64,000 nt of DNA from Protea cynaroides (lineage: Eukaryota > Streptophyta > Magnoliopsida > Proteales > Proteaceae): assembly GCA_028583415.1 (NCBI GenBank), contig CM053275.1, positions 10,293,208 to 10,357,207 of the forward strand, given 5' to 3'. A program made the translations under genes and the position numbers. Below the pieces are notes generated by a model that saw nothing but the letters and a program-made list of their open reading frames with translations, made no database searches and was not told the origin of the DNA. Shown one piece after another: positions 25,057 through 35,999 of this stretch (position 1 is the stretch's first letter; each line of letters opens with the position of its first letter).

Positions 25057-25302
25057 GGATCCAAATCGTCTCATCCCTGAGATTCGGGAGGTGTGGTGGC
25101 GACACCACTGGATGGTCGCCATGTGGAGATCGGATGAATCTAATCCCTCCGTTCTAGCCGACAAGCCGAGCCGACAAGTCGAGCCGACAAGAGAGTGTCG
25201 GCTCGAACGGAGGAGTCGGATTCATCCGACCCCCACATGGCGACCATCCAGTGGGGTCGCCGCCACGCCTCCCGAATCTCAGGGATGAGACGATTTGAAT
25301 CC
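25057..25302. mobile_element. 246-bp palindromic MITE, Mutator-like (perfect 9-bp TSD)
   Basis: The element is almost one long hairpin: the left arm starting GGATCCAAATCGTCTCATCC is matched by the complement of the right end (one mismatch in the first 35 bases). The loop consists of repeats of CCGACAAG. TTGTTACTG stands on both sides (25048-25056 and 25303-25311), a perfect 9-bp target duplication. No coding content. It shares CGTCTC-type ends and GGATGGTCGCCATGTGG with the neighbouring larger element. Confidence 0.9.
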
Positions 25303-25603
25303 TTGTTACTGGGCTGGGTGCGTGCCTCATGCAATCTCAACCCAAATAGGTCCAACCCACCAAAATCTGCAATACTGTCTGTGGTTCAAGTAATCGGTAT
25401 CAGGACCCGAATCGGTCCCAGCTGATTCTGAACCTGATCAGCCCAAAAATTGGTCCTTGGTTTTTTAACCGTAGATGGTTTACAAGTGTCAACCAATTCT
25501 AGTAGATGGTTAAAACGTGTCACAAAAGAAGCAATAAAATAAGAGAATAATTGGATTGGACGATCTGTTCCTCGGGACTGATACAAGAAATGGGCCTGCA
25601 ATT

Positions 25604-26370
25604 GGCGTCCGAATCGTCTCCTATGCGTACGGGCATAGGAGACGCGGCGTTGACCACAGGATGGTCACCACGTGGAAACGCGATCATCCGACGGTCGACT
25701 TGTAAATCTGTGCAAGAAAGGTTTATGGGCAGCCATACATGGGGAGAAACCTCTTTTTGAAAATCGGACCTGCGCAGACTGAAATGCAGGTCCGATTTTC
25801 AGGCCATTTTGAACAAAATCGGACCTCCTCTCCTCTCTCACTCGTCTTCTCTTTTCCCCTCTTTTCCCCTCTCCTCTCTCTCTCGTCTTCTCCTCCTTCT
25901 CTCCTCTCTCATGCTCTGAAAACGCTTGAAAATGGCGCTCTTCCAGCAGCTGCCTCACCTCTTTTCCCCTCTCCTCTCTCTCTCGTCTTCTCCTCCTTCT
26001 TCTCTCCTCTCTCAAGCTCTGAAAACGGTCGATGCCGCGCTCCTCCGCCTCTTCTCCTCCTTCTGCTTCTCTGTTCCTTCTCTCCTCCCTCCTCTCTCAC
26101 GCTCTGGGATTCAAAATGTTCCTTCTCTTCTCCTTCTTCACGCTCTGGGATTCAAAATGTTCAAAATGGCCTGAAAAATCGGACCTGCATTTCAGTCTGC
26201 GCAGGTTCGATTTTCAAAAAGAAGTTTCTCTCCATGTATGACCGCCCATAAACCTTTCCTGCGCAGATTTACAAGTCGATCGTCGGATGACCGCGTTTCC
26301 ACGTGGCGGCCATCCTGCGGTCGACGCCGCGTCTCCTATGCCCGTACGCATAGGAGACGATTCGAACGCC
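25604..26370. mobile_element. 767-bp long-TIR element, Mutator-like
   Basis: Terminal inverted repeats of about 210 bp begin GGCGTCCGAATCGTCTCC on the left and, read as complement, GGCGTTCGAATCGTCTCC on the right. Each contains a smaller hairpin (CCTATGCGTACGGGCATAGG) and a second pair built on AAAATCGGACCTGC. The imperfect 7-bp flanks TGCAATT/TGAAATT may be the target duplication. The interior is a C/T-rich tract with repeated GCTCTGAAAACG-type units and no transposase. The family is judged from likeness to 25057-25302. Confidence 0.8.
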
Positions 26371-27510
26371 TGAAATTGGTACCAGATCGATGTCAGTCTC
26401 AGCAATACGAAACAGGGTTATCACCATAATGTTTTTTCAGGGGATCAAAATCTCTCTCCGGAAAAACAGTGAATGATGTGCCATGGCATCCATCCGTTAC
26501 CAAGGAAGCTCGACGACGAGAATGATCCGGTGGCAGAATCTTGTTCAGCGTAGGAAAACTTCCTTACATTATTACCTGGCCGGGTCTCTGGTGATGCTTC
26601 TTCTTTCTTTCGGTCCCAATTGCAGAGATCCCATATGGTAATGTATGGAATATTATCAACGCTGAGCAAAAGTAAACTACGTCTTTCTTCTGCAAATCCC
26701 TGTTTCAGTAAGCTTACATCCGAAGATTGACAAGTTGGAACCAGGTGGAGTTGGGATCGGCAATAGTAGCGGATGGGGCAGGGCTAAGGTGGGGCTGGCC
26801 CCTTGCACTAGCAGCAGATGAAGATGGAGAAGAAGAAGATGAAGTTGGAGTGAAGAAAATGAAGGAGAACTTATAGAGGTTTGGTCCAGAGAATGATGAC
26901 CGTAAGGGTATTATTGTCTTCAAAAAATTGTTCTTTCTTCCCTCACTTTTTAATGTAAAAAAAAAAAAACTAACAGTGTAGATTATATTGTTATAAAAGA
27001 TTGTGTGAGAGGTAGTTCGTGTAACTTCTGTCAAAAGAGGATAGTTCTGTGTGGTAAATCAATTGTCAATGACTGAGTAATAGAGGATAGTTCTGTATGG
27101 TAAACTAATTGTCAATGACTGAGTAATTTTCCCTTAAAACTAAGAAGAGATGGGAAAAATGACCATGGCAGCTTATATTTATCCAAAAAAAAAAAAAACA
27201 CCATGGCGGGTTATAACTACCATTTTGCAGCTTGCCTGTTAACAAATTTTGGTGCAGAGGAGGACCCTGCCCTCTTTTATCTCACAATCAAAGTTGGACA
27301 ACAAATTTTATGCCATGTTTTGTGAATGAGTTGAAGAAGAAAATATTTGAAAAATGAACCGACATTTCAGACTTTCAGTTGCCAAGACAGTAAAGCGGCT
27401 GCTCTGTTAAGAGTTTCCTCATGCAACGTGAAAGGTTCCAACATAGAATGTATGGGCTCTGTTTGTTATTTATACTTACTCAAGTGTAGTGTTGGAGCAA
27501 TTTTCATATA
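26371..27510. other. Intergenic DNA, no gene recognised
   Basis: Includes a short direct repeat (AGAGGATAGTTCTGTRTGGTA, at about 27036 and 27082). The 106-residue minus frame at 26714-27034 contains Ser/Pro runs only. Confidence 0.55.
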
Positions 27511-27515
27511 GCTCT
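27511..27515. other. Target site duplication, left (GCTCT)
   Basis: GCTCT directly precedes the left LTR and recurs at 32381-32385 directly after the right LTR, as expected for LTR retrotransposon integration. Confidence 0.9.
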
Positions 27516-28441
27516 TGCTGTCGATGGAATCCGTCCAGCTTCTCAGATCAAGCCATGTAACTGAAATACAAACACAGTAAGTAAGTGGGCGGGATATACC
27601 CCGGGGTCACTCCGATGCCAAAGTTAGAGAATTCCAAAGACAAGTAGAATGAAGCTCTTAGTGATACACTAGAACTCCTTAGAAATAGGGTTCCCTGAGA
27701 TACGGGAGTTCCAAAAGACTTTTCTCCTTCCCAGTGGAAAAGATGAACAGTAGGTAAGCAGGGATATTTTTGAAGGAAATTCAGCAGAGTAATAATACCT
27801 TAGGATAGATGTTTTCGGAGTGACCTCTCAGATTGAATCCTCCCCTTTCTGGTCCTTTCTTCTATGTTTATAGAACGATTGTGAAATTTCTTGGACAAGA
27901 TTTTTTCCACCTACCACCATCTCCATCATGTCAGAGAAGGAAGATTAGGACTAGGCAGCTAGGACCCCTTAAAGTGGCACGTATAGGTCTTGTTTATCTT
28001 TTTTGACCCCTGTTCGACCCCCTGTTCGACCCTTGTTCGACTCCTGTTCGACCCCTATTCGACCCCCTTATGTCCACGTCAGCTACTTTCTTTGTCAGAT
28101 ATGACCGTCATTTCCCACTTATCAAGTAGAAATCTTGTTTTTTGTTAATTCGGTCCATGATATGGTAATATGGCTGTTCAAGTCAGCATACCTTGCATTT
28201 ATGGTTGTTGTCAGCATTTATTAGTATTAATGACGAACCATTAATTAACCAACTACCCCCATCAATCTGTCACATCATGTCTGGATCAGCATGGGGGGGT
28301 CGAACACGAGTTCTTTTTTTCAGTCATCTCTTTCTTCTCATACCTTGTGCCTTAGATGTACGCCATTTGTAATATCTTGCATACGTCCTACTGACCCGTT
28401 ATTAATGGTTTGATTTAACACAAACTTATTTTCCCCCAACA
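27516..28441 (-). repeat. 3' LTR (926 bp)
   Basis: Read on the minus strand it runs from TGTTGGGGGAAAATAAG to CCATCGACAGCA. It contains a short minisatellite of TTCGACCCCTG units at 28003-28072, one unit longer than in the 5' LTR. Confidence 0.93.
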
Positions 28442-28460
28442 TAACCCCTTTGCCTCTTTC
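28442..28460 (-). other. Polypurine tract
   Basis: Minus strand GAAAGAGGCAAAGGGGTTA lies directly before the 3' LTR; this is the plus-strand primer site for reverse transcription. Confidence 0.8.
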
Positions 28461-28600
28461 GGGTCGTTTCGACTTGAAGAGACAATCCCTTTGGGGAAAA
28501 TATACTTTCCTCGTATATGCGCGTACTTCATTATGAACCTTTTGACTGCTTCTTTTTTTTTTTTTTTTGAGCCCTTCTCATATGGCTTACCTTTTCGAGC

Positions 28601-28631
<31 letters not shown>

Positions 28632-28653
28632 GTGAGTCCTTCTCATGTTTCGA

Positions 28654-28684
<31 letters not shown>

Positions 28685-28689
28685 GGGGC

Positions 28690-29030
28690 GTTAGACCCTT
28701 CTTTTCTTGCCCTTAGGCCATTTCTTTTTTTGAGCCGTTAGACCCCCCTTTGAGTCCTTAGACCCTTCTTTTCTTGAGTCCTTAGACCCTTTTTTTCTTG
28801 AGCCGTTAGACCCCTCTTTGAGTCCTTAGACCCTTCTTTTCTTGAGCCGTTAGACCTCTCTTTGAGTCCTTAGACCCTTCTTTTCTTGAGCCGTTAGACC
28901 CCTCTTTGAGTCCTTAGACCCTTCTTTTCTTGAGCCGTTAGACCCCTCTTCGAGTCCTTAGACCCTTCTTTTCTTGAGCCGTTAGACCCCTCTTTGAGTC
29001 CTTAGACCCTTCTTTTCTTGAGTCCTTAGA
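28690..29030. repeat. 44-bp minisatellite in the retrotransposon
   Basis: About seven units alternate GAGCCGTTAGACCCCTCTTT and GAGTCCTTAGACCCTTCTTT; each 44-bp unit is itself two related 22-bp halves. Poly(T) runs at 28550-28690 border it. Confidence 0.9.
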
Positions 29031-29032
29031 CC

Positions 29033-29320
29033 CCTCTTTTCTTTTTCAAGACCCGGAGGCCTTCTTCTTTTCGAGACCCGGAGGCCTTTTTTCTTTTCAA
29101 GACCCGGATGCATTTTTTCTTTTTCGAGACCCGGAGGCATTTTTCTTTCTTTTCGAGACCCGGATGCCTTTTTTCTTTTCGAGACCCAGAGGCCTTTTTT
29201 CTTTTTTAGACCCGGATGCCTTTTTTCTTTTTGAGACCCGGAGGCCTTTTTCTTTTCGAGACCCGGAGGCCTTTTTTCTTGTCGAGACTCAGAGGCCTTT
29301 TTTCTTTTCGACCTCCTGGT
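29033..29320. repeat. 25-29-bp minisatellite in the retrotransposon
   Basis: About ten units of GAGACCCGGAGGCC plus TTTTTTCTTTTC. On the minus strand they extend the pol frame as a Lys-rich repeat (ASGSRKEK, PPGLEKEK types) that is not retroviral protein. Confidence 0.9.
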
Positions 29321-29347
29321 CCATGATTGCTTGCTTCTCCACTGATT

Positions 29348-29683
29348 CTTCTTCTGGCGAATAGGACGCTGGTGCGGATCTATTTGAAGATGGTGCTCTA
29401 TGGTCGACCGCGGGATCCCCGGCATGTCCTCTGGTGTCCAAGCAAAGACGTCTGAGTTTGCTTTTAAAAACTTGATGAGCTCCTGCCTTTGCTCCTCTGG
29501 GATGGCTGACCCCACCAAAAATGTCTTTTTCGGATGGTCTTCGTTGAAGGGTATTGCAATGAGATCTTCGACTGGGGTATTTCGCTCCGTAGAGAAGTCG
29601 CCATGGTACTTGTCCAGTTGTATCACTTGTGTAGGTTGATCTTCATCCAGAGCCGCCAAGGATGCAGCATGACATCTTTTCAT
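29348..29683 (-). pseudogene. Gypsy pol fragment (start of reverse transcriptase region)
   Basis: About 112 residues look like the link between protease and reverse transcriptase in plant gypsy elements: EDLIAIPF, a segment around LIKFLKANSDVFAWTPEDMPGI, and IDPHQRPIRQKK. The frame then runs into minisatellite sequence, so the RT palm with its catalytic Asp residues is absent. Its first ATG overlaps the gag stop by four bases (ATGA), probably a by-product of the deletion that removed protease. Confidence 0.85.
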
Positions 29684-30740
29684 GAATCAATCTGCCCCAT
29701 GAATCCTCTTGGAGGTGACCTTGGGGGTGGTGGAGGTCTATGTTCAACCTTTTCTATTCTTTCTTCTGGTGCCCTTGCTGGGGGAGGTGGAGGAAGTACC
29801 ACCGCAGGATTTGGTAAGGCAAGACTTGCCCTTGGGCCTATGAATTCTGTCCATCTTCCATGTTGGATGAGATCCTCCACCAAACCCTTCAAATGCCGGC
29901 ATAAATTGGTATCATGACCATGATCTTGATGATATGCGCAGTACAGTCGACGATTGCGCTCCTCTAGCTTGGATATCCTTTTGGGAGGAGGGACCAAAAG
30001 AGGGTCCCCCATCCTGTTGTTCATGATCTCAACCATGGTGTGGTTGAGGGGTGTGTATTCTGGTGCAGGTTGAGCTGGGCATAGTTCTTTGGCCAGCTTA
30101 GCTTTCTTACTTGTTTCTCCTTCATTGGGATCTCTATCCGCAGGTTCACTCTTTTTCTTATCCCCCACAACAGAGGCATTGTTCACACGTCCAGGCAGCT
30201 CTGCAACAGCTTCTGCTCCTAATGCGTATTGGTTACATCGGCTGAAGATCTCAGCATGAGTTCTAGGGCACTTCTTGTTGAGAGAAAAGACTAATTGGGG
30301 GTCGAGGCGAGCCTTCGATAGGGTCGACAATACTACGTCAGGCTGCAGGTCCTTCATCTCTTCGGCCACCCTTAGAAAATGGGTTATGAATGGTAGGAGG
30401 GGCTCCTTTTCGCCCTGTTTGATCACCATTAGTTGGGACATATTTTTCTTCTGAGTTTGACTACCCTGAAAATGGGAGAGGAACAAGCTACTTAACTCAT
30501 GAAAAGTCCCAACAGATTTGGGAGGAAGATTGTTGAACCAGGTCCTTTCAGCGTCCCTGAGTGTGGAAGGAAAAGTTCTGCAGCAGAGGGCATCGTGATG
30601 GCCCTAGATGACCATCCCCACCTTGAAGTTGTCAAGGTACTTCTCTGGGTTTGTCTTTCTACCATACCACCCAACATTAGGGAAGATAAAGTGAGGGGAA
30701 GTGGATGGTTTATGAACTCATCTGTCAAGGCTGTCTCTGT
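29680..30740 (-). pseudogene. Gypsy gag relic
   Basis: The minus frame below about 30600 carries retrotransposon gag sequence: STLRDAERTWFNNLPPKSVG, LSSLFLSHFQ, then the zinc-knuckle-like YCAYHQDHGHDTNLC followed by LKGLVEDLIQHG, and a Pro-rich tail. Upstream, FPNVGWYGRKTNPEKYLDNF continues the same frame to a TAG at 30606-30604, where related gags have Gln. So gag is cut by one nonsense change. The N-terminal part towards 31190 includes an in-frame GSNRGSN repeat derived from LTR-like sequence. Confidence 0.85.
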
Positions 30741-31451
30741 GTCATAATCTTGGAGGGCCTCAGAATCGACCCCCCCTCTCCACGTGCTGTACTCGATTTA
30801 TCAGGTCTTTCACCAGGCATTCTAACCTAGCAGTATTCTCGTCAGTGATCAGTGTACTCTCAGCGGATAGTATTGCTGTAACTGGTATGGCTGGTGGTAC
30901 TACTGGGACTAGGGGAACCGCCACAGCTCTTTCTTGTCGGACTGCATCGACCCTAGTTCGACCCCCTGTTCGACCCCCTATTTGACCCCTTTATGTCCAC
31001 CATTGGAGCAGAGGCTGTCAGCACACCCGTAGGTTTTTGTCGTAGTAACTCTGTCAGTGTGGCCAGTTGTTGGGCCAGTGGGTCAAACTGGATTATGACC
31101 ACCTGCTCCATCTTCTTCAGGATGGACTTCAGGAGCCCTTTCTTCGTAGGCCACTGAAATATCCACTGGGTCTCTCGAGGTATCTCCATTCACCAGACGG
31201 GAACGGGTCTCGCGTAGATTATAAGTGCTTTCAGATCTTCCAGCTGGAGCCACGGGTAAAATGTATGAGTTGATTTAGGAGTACGAAAGATGTAAAGAGA
31301 GAAAAGGAAGAGGAAGGAAGTCACTGGAGCTCTCTAGGTAAGGGAGGAAAGCGATAGAGAAAAATAGAGAAAAGTGTGAGGCTTCTTGTATGGGTTCTTC
31401 AGGTAAACTGAGAATAGAGGAAAGGTTTTGGAAGCAAAGTATGTCTAGGGC

Positions 31452-31470
31452 CCCACGGTGGGCGCCAAAC
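31452..31470 (-). other. Primer-binding site
   Basis: Directly after the 5' LTR the minus strand reads GTTTGGCGCCCACCGTGGG. TGGCGCC-type sites are usual for plant gypsy elements; the tRNA was not determined. Confidence 0.75.
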
Positions 31471-32380
31471 TGTTGTCGATGGAATCCGTCCAGCTTCTCA
31501 GATCAAGCCATGTAACTGAAATACAAACACAGTAAGTAAGTGGGCGGGATATACCTCGGGGCCACTCCGATGCCAAAGTTAAGGAATTCCAAAGATAAGT
31601 AGAATGGAGCTCTTAGTGATACACTAGAACTCCTTAGAAATGGGGTTCCCTGAGATACGGGAGTTCCAAAAGACTTTTCTCCTTCGCAGTGGAAAAGATG
31701 AATAGTAGGTAAGCAGAGATATTTTTGAAGGAAATTCAGCAGAGTAATAATACCTCAGGATAGATGTTTTCGGAGTGACCTCTCAGATTGAATCCTCCCC
31801 TTTTTTGTCATTTCTTCTGTGTTTATAGAACGATTGTGAAATTTCTTGGACAAGATTTTTTCCACCTACCACCATCTCCATCATGTCAGAGAAGGAAGAT
31901 TAGGACTAGGCAGCTAGGATCCCTTAGAGTGGCGCATATAGGTCTTGTCTGTCTTTTTTGACCCCTGTTCGACCCCCTGTTAGACCCTTGTTCGACCCCT
32001 ATTCGACCCCCTTATGTCCACGTCAGTTACTTTCTTTGTCAGCTATGACCGTCATTTCCACTTATCAAGTAGAAATCTTGCTTTTTGTTGATTCGGTCCA
32101 TGATATGGTAACATGGCTGGTCAAGTCAGCATACCTTGCATTTATGGTTGTTGTCAGTATTTATGAGTATTAATGACGAACCATTAATTGCCCAACTACC
32201 CAATCAATCTGTCACATCATGTCTGGATCAGCATGGGAGGTCGAACACGAGTTCTTTTTTTTCAGTCATCTCTCTTCACATACCTTGTGCCTTAGATGTA
32301 CGCCATGTGTAATATCTTGCATATGTCCTACTGACCGTTATCAATGGTCTGATTTAACACAAACTTATTTTCCCCCAACA
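31471..32380 (-). repeat. 5' LTR (910 bp)
   Basis: Nearly identical to 27516-28441, with scattered substitutions and a shorter TTCGACCCCTG minisatellite (31958-32016). Any promoter of the element would lie here; a TATA box was not assigned. Confidence 0.93.
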
Positions 32381-32385
32381 GCTCT

Positions 32386-34045
32386 ATTGCTTATAAAGTG
32401 AAGTTGTACTCCTTCTAGTGTTGTATCCTCCTCAGCTCCACATTCGACACAAATTAAATTCTTAAACTCAGCTTGATCCTAACAAAAGTTTAACGTGAAA
32501 AGATTTGAAGATATTGATAATAAATAAACCCAGCACTGATAAGTCTGACCCAACTCCCAAGCCCTGACTTATTAGCTTACGATCAAGAGTAAATGTAAAA
32601 CAAATATAACGAAGAAAGCTTAACAAAAATGAGGTGTTAATACCAATCATTCATACAATGGCACTGATCAAGTGCGTGTTGATCAAATACGTGTTGGTAA
32701 TGATATAGGTTTGAAAATAAAAAATATTGGAACTTCTTATCCATTCTCCTTCACAAACATTTGGACCTCATGGTGCCTTGCATGTTTTTAAAATTACAAA
32801 GAACTTTTATCGTCAGTAAATGTACTTGTGATAATAATGTAGAGTGTGTAGGAGTCTAAGAGTGTGTAGGAGTCTAAGAGAACCCATATGACAAGTTTGT
32901 GAGTCTTGATTCAGTGTTTGGATTTTGACTGTGAGTTCATGGACCCCGCTATATGGTATTGAGCCACAATCTATTCGTATGCGTAGGTTATGAAATTATT
33001 TTCAAAATGAGATCTGAATCACCTAATTCTGAGGTTAAACGAGGAAGATATCACAGTTTTAGTCGGATTGAGAAGTGCAGGGACATTTATGTAATTGTCA
33101 TAAGTTGCATACATAGATTATCGTCAAAACTTCAATCTTTTATATTTTGATCATCCGACGTCAGATTTAGTTGATTCAAGTGCATTTATTCTTCATTTTC
33201 AGTCTTCTTCAAAGTGGACGTGGAAAATGTGTGACAGATGCTGCCGAAAGATTTCATGCGGAGTCGCAAGCCTATATGACTATTTAAACTTCAATTCTTC
33301 ATAATTTAGTCATCTGGTGTCCAAATTAGATGATCTAAGTGCCATTGTACTCCATTTTTTGTACTCTTCAAAGTGGACGTGGAAAAATCTGAGACAAGCG
33401 TTATCAAAGATTCCAAGCAGAACTACAAGCCAAAATGACTCATAAAATGATAGAGAAAGAAAACCCAATCAACGCAGCTCAGCCTAAGTCAGTCTGACCC
33501 AGTCAATCCAAGTCGATCCATCCCTGTTTAACTCAAATCAGTCTTGACCGAATCGATTCAATCTATATATATAATATGGACGCTGTTATTGTAACAAGGG
33601 TTTGTAAAAAAATAAAAATATTATTAAAACATGATAATTAAATTATGAAAATTCTCAGTTTATTTAATAAAAATTATTTATTTGATTATAAATTTTAATT
33701 TAAAGGGTATTTTTATAAAATCATCTTTCCATGAGGAGGCCAAGTTGCCGTTGGATGAGTGGCAACTGGCCCCTTTGTCTCTTACTGTCAAAAACAAATA
33801 ATTGTAATTACGTAAATGTTAACAAGATTTATCGAAGAAAAAAGAGAGGCGCGTGTCTTTCCTCTTCATTCATGCAAAATTAGAGACACAAGAGAGAGGG
33901 AATTTAGGCGATTTCCGGCAAACGTCAGAAATATTCTCCGGCGAGCGAGATTTATCGAAGATAAAATAGTTTTGAATGAGCCACAGTGTCTTTCCTCTTT
34001 CATTTACTCCCCCGTCGTCTCTGCAAAATCAGAGACACAAAAGAG
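32386..34045. other. Intergenic DNA with local duplication
   Basis: No gene to 33800. Sentence-like repeats AGTGGACGTGGAAAA and CTTCAATYYTT (33110-33430) show an old internal duplication. Between 33855 and 34055 the block GTGTCTTTCCTCTT ... AGAGACACAAGAGAGAGGGAA occurs twice, probably in the former 5' UTR of the bZIP gene. Confidence 0.5.
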
Positions 34046-35999
34046 AGGGAACTTATGCGATCAAGGACCCTCCTCCTCCACCTCCTAAGCTTTCCAATTC
34101 GTCTCCACCCAACGTCCCCATTAATTCTGAGGAGTACCAGAATTTCCTCAAGAATCGTCTCAAGCTCACCTGTGCTGCTGTTGCCTTGACTCGGGTATCT
34201 ATTCTTCTTATTTTTTAACCTTTCTTTGATCTGGGTCTTTCTTCTCTGTTGGTCTTTAATGAGTTTTTCTTAATTGGTTGATTTGAGTCTGTTCTTATAT
34301 TTGCGATGGTGTCAATTTTCTATTTCTTCGATTCGGTTTTCCTTAAATTTCGCTATCATGGTCTACGTTTATTTCAGGTTTGGATTTGCTGAATGCAATG
34401 TAAGTGCTGGTTCCACCCTCCTAATTTCTGTTTCCTTGTTCTTTGCAACGTTTTTATTTGTCTTCTCTTAATTTCTGTTGTGGACTTTACCAGCAAAAAA
34501 AAAAAAAAAACTTTTATTGGTTTTGCATTTAATTTCAATAGTTCTTGTCTTCCGGCGTGGATTGCTTTTTATTTGGTTTGTTGATGTCTGTATTGTCGCC
34601 TTGCGGTGTTTTGTCTGTCTAAATTTAATTTTTTTTTAATTTTTTTCCGCAATATTAATTTTATATCTAGTTTTGTTGGGGATATTTTGCTTGTCATATG
34701 GACTAATACCAAAGCAGTGGTGTTCATTGATGCATGGTAGGCTCGATATTGCAAAGTATTTGATACATACTTTTTGTGTTCGATTCAATTGGGTCTTTGG
34801 AACATTTGCCTTTTTTATGACAAGCTCCACCACTTTCTGTTAGAACCCGCACTACTGCATAGTAAGCTTAGATTTTATTGACGTGGGCATCGGTACTTCA
34901 GGAACATGACATCAGTAGATCATGAACGATGAAACTCATATTACTTTTTGCTGGCTTACCTTATTCTTGTCTATCGCTGTTGTGTGCATAATGCAGTCCT
35001 AGTTGGTGTTGAAGAATGAGGGAGTTGTAAGGAAAAAGTGTACCACAAAGGTGTAGTTCTGTTGGGTAAATTATTTTGTTGTTCTGTACCTAAAACTAAT
35101 GGAGCCTTTGGTAATGACTGCTTGAAGCTAGAAAATTGTAGGCAGTTTCTCCAGTGCAAGGAAGAATGCTCTCACAAATAATGTTGCTTGACATAACTGA
35201 GCTGATAGGTTCTCTGTTTCTATCTATCCCCGAAAAATTAGGGAATAGTTTCGAAACCTTGGACCAAAATGATGGATTGCCTTATTTTTTAGATGTTGTT
35301 TTTAAGTCTTAAAAGGTATGTGAAATGGAAAAGTGCCATCAGTAAATGCTTTTGAGACATATGTATGTGGCATTGAGCTTATCATGTTACTGTTATTTTA
35401 ATGCCCTCCTACCAGCTGGTAGCTGGTGATTGTTGTAATCCTATGCTTATTGTGGTGTTAGTTGGTTTAGTTTCAATCTATAACTAGGAGTTAAATAGAG
35501 TAGTCAGGCACATTTTATCATCTAATTGAGTTTTGGTCATCCAATTACAACTCCCATCAGCAATCTTCAGCCCACATTGTCTTTCCCCTCTAGCTTGACA
35601 TTGTCCTGATCAAATTTGGTGTGACTTGTCCATTTGATTTGTTGTTTTGAATGCCATAATTAGTGCCACTAGTTTCTGGCAACCTTCTATTGCACTTTTA
35701 CCTTAAAATGGTAACTATTGCTACACTTGACAATTTTCATTAGTTTGCTTCATTTTTGCCAACTCTTCATTTATATGCATGCTCATGCATTAGATGTTGT
35801 ACTGTTTTCCTTTTGGGAAATGGGTAGCATTTAGAATTTTGTTCTATCCTGCATTCATGCTATGTACTTTTGGATGCTAAATATTTAATTTCTTTATGTC
35901 AGGCATCTTCTGTGAAACCTCAAGATTCTACCCAGTTGGCTGACGGTGGATCACAGGCTTCAAATACTTCATAGTTGGGTTCTCAGGCTCCTGGTAAAG
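34046..35999 (+). pseudogene. Group C bZIP (CPRF2/Opaque-2-like) gene relic, two exons
   Basis: A first exon piece ending at 34194 codes KDPPPPPPKLSNSSPPNVPI, then SEEYQNFLKNRLKLTCAAVALTR, followed by a GT donor. A second exon (35903-35999, acceptor TGTCAG) codes ASSVKPQDSTQLADGGSQAS, NTS, stop, LGSQAPGK and a GT donor. These are the conserved N-terminal blocks upstream of the basic region in plant group C bZIP factors (bZIP9/10/25, CPRF2). The stop at 35972-35974 is TAG where CAG is expected. No basic region, leucine zipper or convincing start codon was found, up to 40 kb. So this is a dead 5' fragment. Identification rests on remembered family sequence, without a search. Confidence 0.7.

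Larger units (their letters stand above)
27516..32380 (-). mobile_element. Ty3/gypsy LTR retrotransposon, pol-deleted, antisense
   Basis: Two LTRs (27516-28441 and 31471-32380), a primer-binding site, a polypurine tract and identical 5-bp flanks define a complete insertion of 4.87 kb. Coding is on the minus strand, so the right LTR is the 5' LTR. The interior (3.03 kb) carries a gag relic and only the start of a reverse transcriptase region; protease, most of RT, RNase H and integrase are missing and minisatellites fill the 3' part. Such an element could move only with proteins from a relative. The LTRs differ at scattered sites and by about one 16-bp repeat unit, so the insertion is not brand new. 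Confidence 0.93.

Noticed and set aside
25665..26251. 170-residue Ser/Leu/Pro frame and Arg/Glu frames on the other strand
   Set aside because: They are translations of the C/T-rich interior of a transposable element.
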